This document shows, one piece after another, positions 34,660-64,000 of a stretch of DNA of 64,000 nucleotides. The translations under genes and the position numbers were made by a program. The stretch lies in assembly GCA_910591455.2 (NCBI GenBank), contig OU342807.1, positions 20,390,986-20,454,985 on the forward strand, in the 5' to 3' direction. Every line of letters begins with the position of its first letter. Position 1 is the stretch's first letter. The notes beneath the pieces were generated by a model. It did not search any database and was not told where the DNA came from. It saw only the letters and a program-made list of their open reading frames with translations. This DNA is from Pholis gunnellus. Its lineage: Eukaryota; Chordata; Actinopteri; Perciformes; Pholidae.

Positions 34660-35750
34660 CGCATACATATATTTACGAGTTAAAGACAACTATAAAATTA
34701 AGACGCAACAATATACATTGGGTATATGAAATTACCTGCGATAATGTCAGTGCATAGGATAGTTTGGCTAGCTATGCGGCAAAAAGCCGCAGTTTGGGAT
34801 TTGTGCAGTCTATTGTTTTGTGCAGTCTATTGTTGAAGCGGCCAAATTGAAAAGGGAAAGCCAACGAGAGCAGAAGACGAACAGTTAACGTTAACTTACC
34901 AAACTCATCAAGTCAAACCCAGAGGCATTTGACAAGAGTGAAGGGTGTTATTACTCTTCTTTGGTTGACCGTTCACGTTATTACGGGCTACATTATAACA
35001 CTGTTAAGATTATAGCGCAGGTTTGATCAGCAGGAGCTCAGCATAGCTCCAATAAAATGTCAACGTAATTTCAACAATTTAACGTGAACTGAACTGATTG
35101 AAAATGGAGCCAGGTATTACTTTAAAGTAATTTTAAAGTAATGTGAAACGCATTTATCAAAAAAAAAGAAAAGATGTACAGCTGTTTTGCACATTTACGT
35201 CATTTTAAACATGGAAATGTGTGTGCTATTTACTTTTAGGACACATTTAGGTTCATATTATAAAGCTAAATGTCGGACTATGCTTATCTTCTCGCCTGGC
35301 TCTGCTGTGACGACGATGGCGACATGGCCGAAAATGTACGATGATGTTTCACTAAAAACACTCGACCCACCTGTGATTAAAACCACCCGCCAAAATCAGC
35401 CCGCGCTAATAAAGTGCTATTGGAATATAGCGTTTGCATGGATAACACATTTTATGAACTAGCACGGCAATTGCGTCTATTGTAGAATAGTGAGTCACGT
35501 GACTTTGCATCCGCTCAGGCCTGCTAGTGTCAAGCTAGAGGATACAACACGCACCTTCCGATCTGTTGCAGTGAGCTCGTTAAAACGAAAGTGTTTAAAG
35601 TTTATATTTGGATTATACAACGGCTGCGATCACAATTTATAATACATGTAACCCTGTTTCATATTTGTGCTATGTTCTGTGAATTTCGGTATTAAATACT
35701 GATTTGTATTTTTTACTTTGACTGTGCTTTTAGTTTGAAGGAAAGTATGC
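34660..35750. other. Intergenic region between tRNA-Ser and bptf
   Basis: About 1.1 kb of mostly AT-rich sequence with no gene, RNA or repeat recognised. Confidence 0.6.
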
Positions 35751-35753
35751 TTT

Positions 35754-35761
35754 ACTTCCGG
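35754..35761. promoter_or_regulatory. bptf: ETS/GABP-type site in the bptf promoter
   Basis: ACTTCCGG (reverse CCGGAAGT) is the canonical ETS-family site frequent at housekeeping transcription starts. It lies about 290 bp upstream of the bptf ATG at the edge of a CpG-rich block. A YY1-like AAAATGGCG follows at 35842-35850. Confidence 0.55.
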
Positions 35762-35844
35762 CACAACCACTGGTGCTCGTGGTTAGCTTAATGCAGCTCT
35801 GGGGCCTGCTGTGTTTTCAACGGAGGGAGAGCTGAGACGAAAAA

Positions 35845-35892
35845 ATGGCGTCTGCAGGCGACCCAGAGCGGGACACCGGCCATTCAGTTTGA
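35845..35892 (+). other. bptf: Short upstream ORF in the bptf leader
   Basis: ATG-GCG-TCT begins a 15-codon frame ending in TGA, 154 bp before the main ATG and in a different frame. It coincides with a YY1-like AAAATGGCG motif, so the ATG may mark a promoter element as much as a translated uORF. Whether it is transcribed depends on the unknown start site. Confidence 0.4.
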
Positions 35893-36046
35893 GCTTTCCG
35901 CCCTGAAATTGAGACCGGGGCTTGGTGGAGACTTGTCGGGAACCGTCTCCAGATCTGTTGGGTTCTTTCTCCCCCGCCTTTCTCCGGAGTGCGTGGCTCA
36001 TTCGAGCTCCGAGATTGAAGCGGAACAGAAGAGACTCTCTCCCACA

Positions 36047-64000
<27,954 letters not shown>

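Noticed and set aside
34489..34683. Plus-strand open frame containing SAGFEPARGDPNGF
   Set aside because: It is the antisense translation of the tRNA-Ser gene, a common false protein.
35909..36046. 46-codon in-frame N-terminal extension of bptf
   Set aside because: The open frame extends upstream, but its first codon at 35909 is TTG, with no ATG before 36047. The family start MRGRRGRPPK is at 36047.

Overview
The window is vertebrate nuclear DNA, most likely from a ray-finned (teleost, probably spiny-rayed) fish. It has compact multi-exon genes with GT-AG introns, very long CA/GT microsatellites, and fish-type Tc1/mariner, hAT and LTR fragments. No prokaryotic or viral gene organisation is visible. 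Coding exons were assembled by hand from splice sites, reading phase and similarity to known vertebrate proteins. Phase stays consistent across every junction given.

Layout. (1) 1-8.2 kb, minus strand: the first two coding exons of prkca (protein kinase C alpha), with intron 1 and part of intron 2; the rest of the gene lies off the left edge. (2) 10.9-13.8 kb and 15.0-22.7 kb, plus strand: two tandem, intact paralogues of apoh (beta-2-glycoprotein I), each with 8 coding exons and matching exon phases. Intron 6 of the second copy is swollen to 3.2 kb by a DNA-transposon-like insertion carrying an antisense host-gene fragment, a hAT fragment and a solo LTR with a perfect 5-bp target-site duplication. 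(3) 25.9-33.4 kb, plus strand: nol11, 18 coding exons, 725 aa, with a good candidate H/ACA snoRNA in intron 8. (4) 34.57-34.65 kb, minus strand: a tRNA-Ser(AGA) gene. (5) 35.8 kb to the right edge, plus strand: the first 26 coding exons (about 2,430 codons) of bptf, the large subunit of the NURF chromatin remodeller. Its second PHD finger and bromodomain lie beyond the window.

The genes form no single pathway. prkca is a signalling kinase and the apoh copies encode secreted plasma proteins. nol11 with its intronic snoRNA candidate belongs to ribosome biogenesis, the tRNA to translation, and bptf to chromatin. I found no undescribed multi-gene system. The observations most worth checking are the nol11 intronic H/ACA RNA, the divergent apoh pair and its nested-transposon intron, a GC-AG intron and tandem NAG acceptors in bptf, and a short uORF in the bptf leader.
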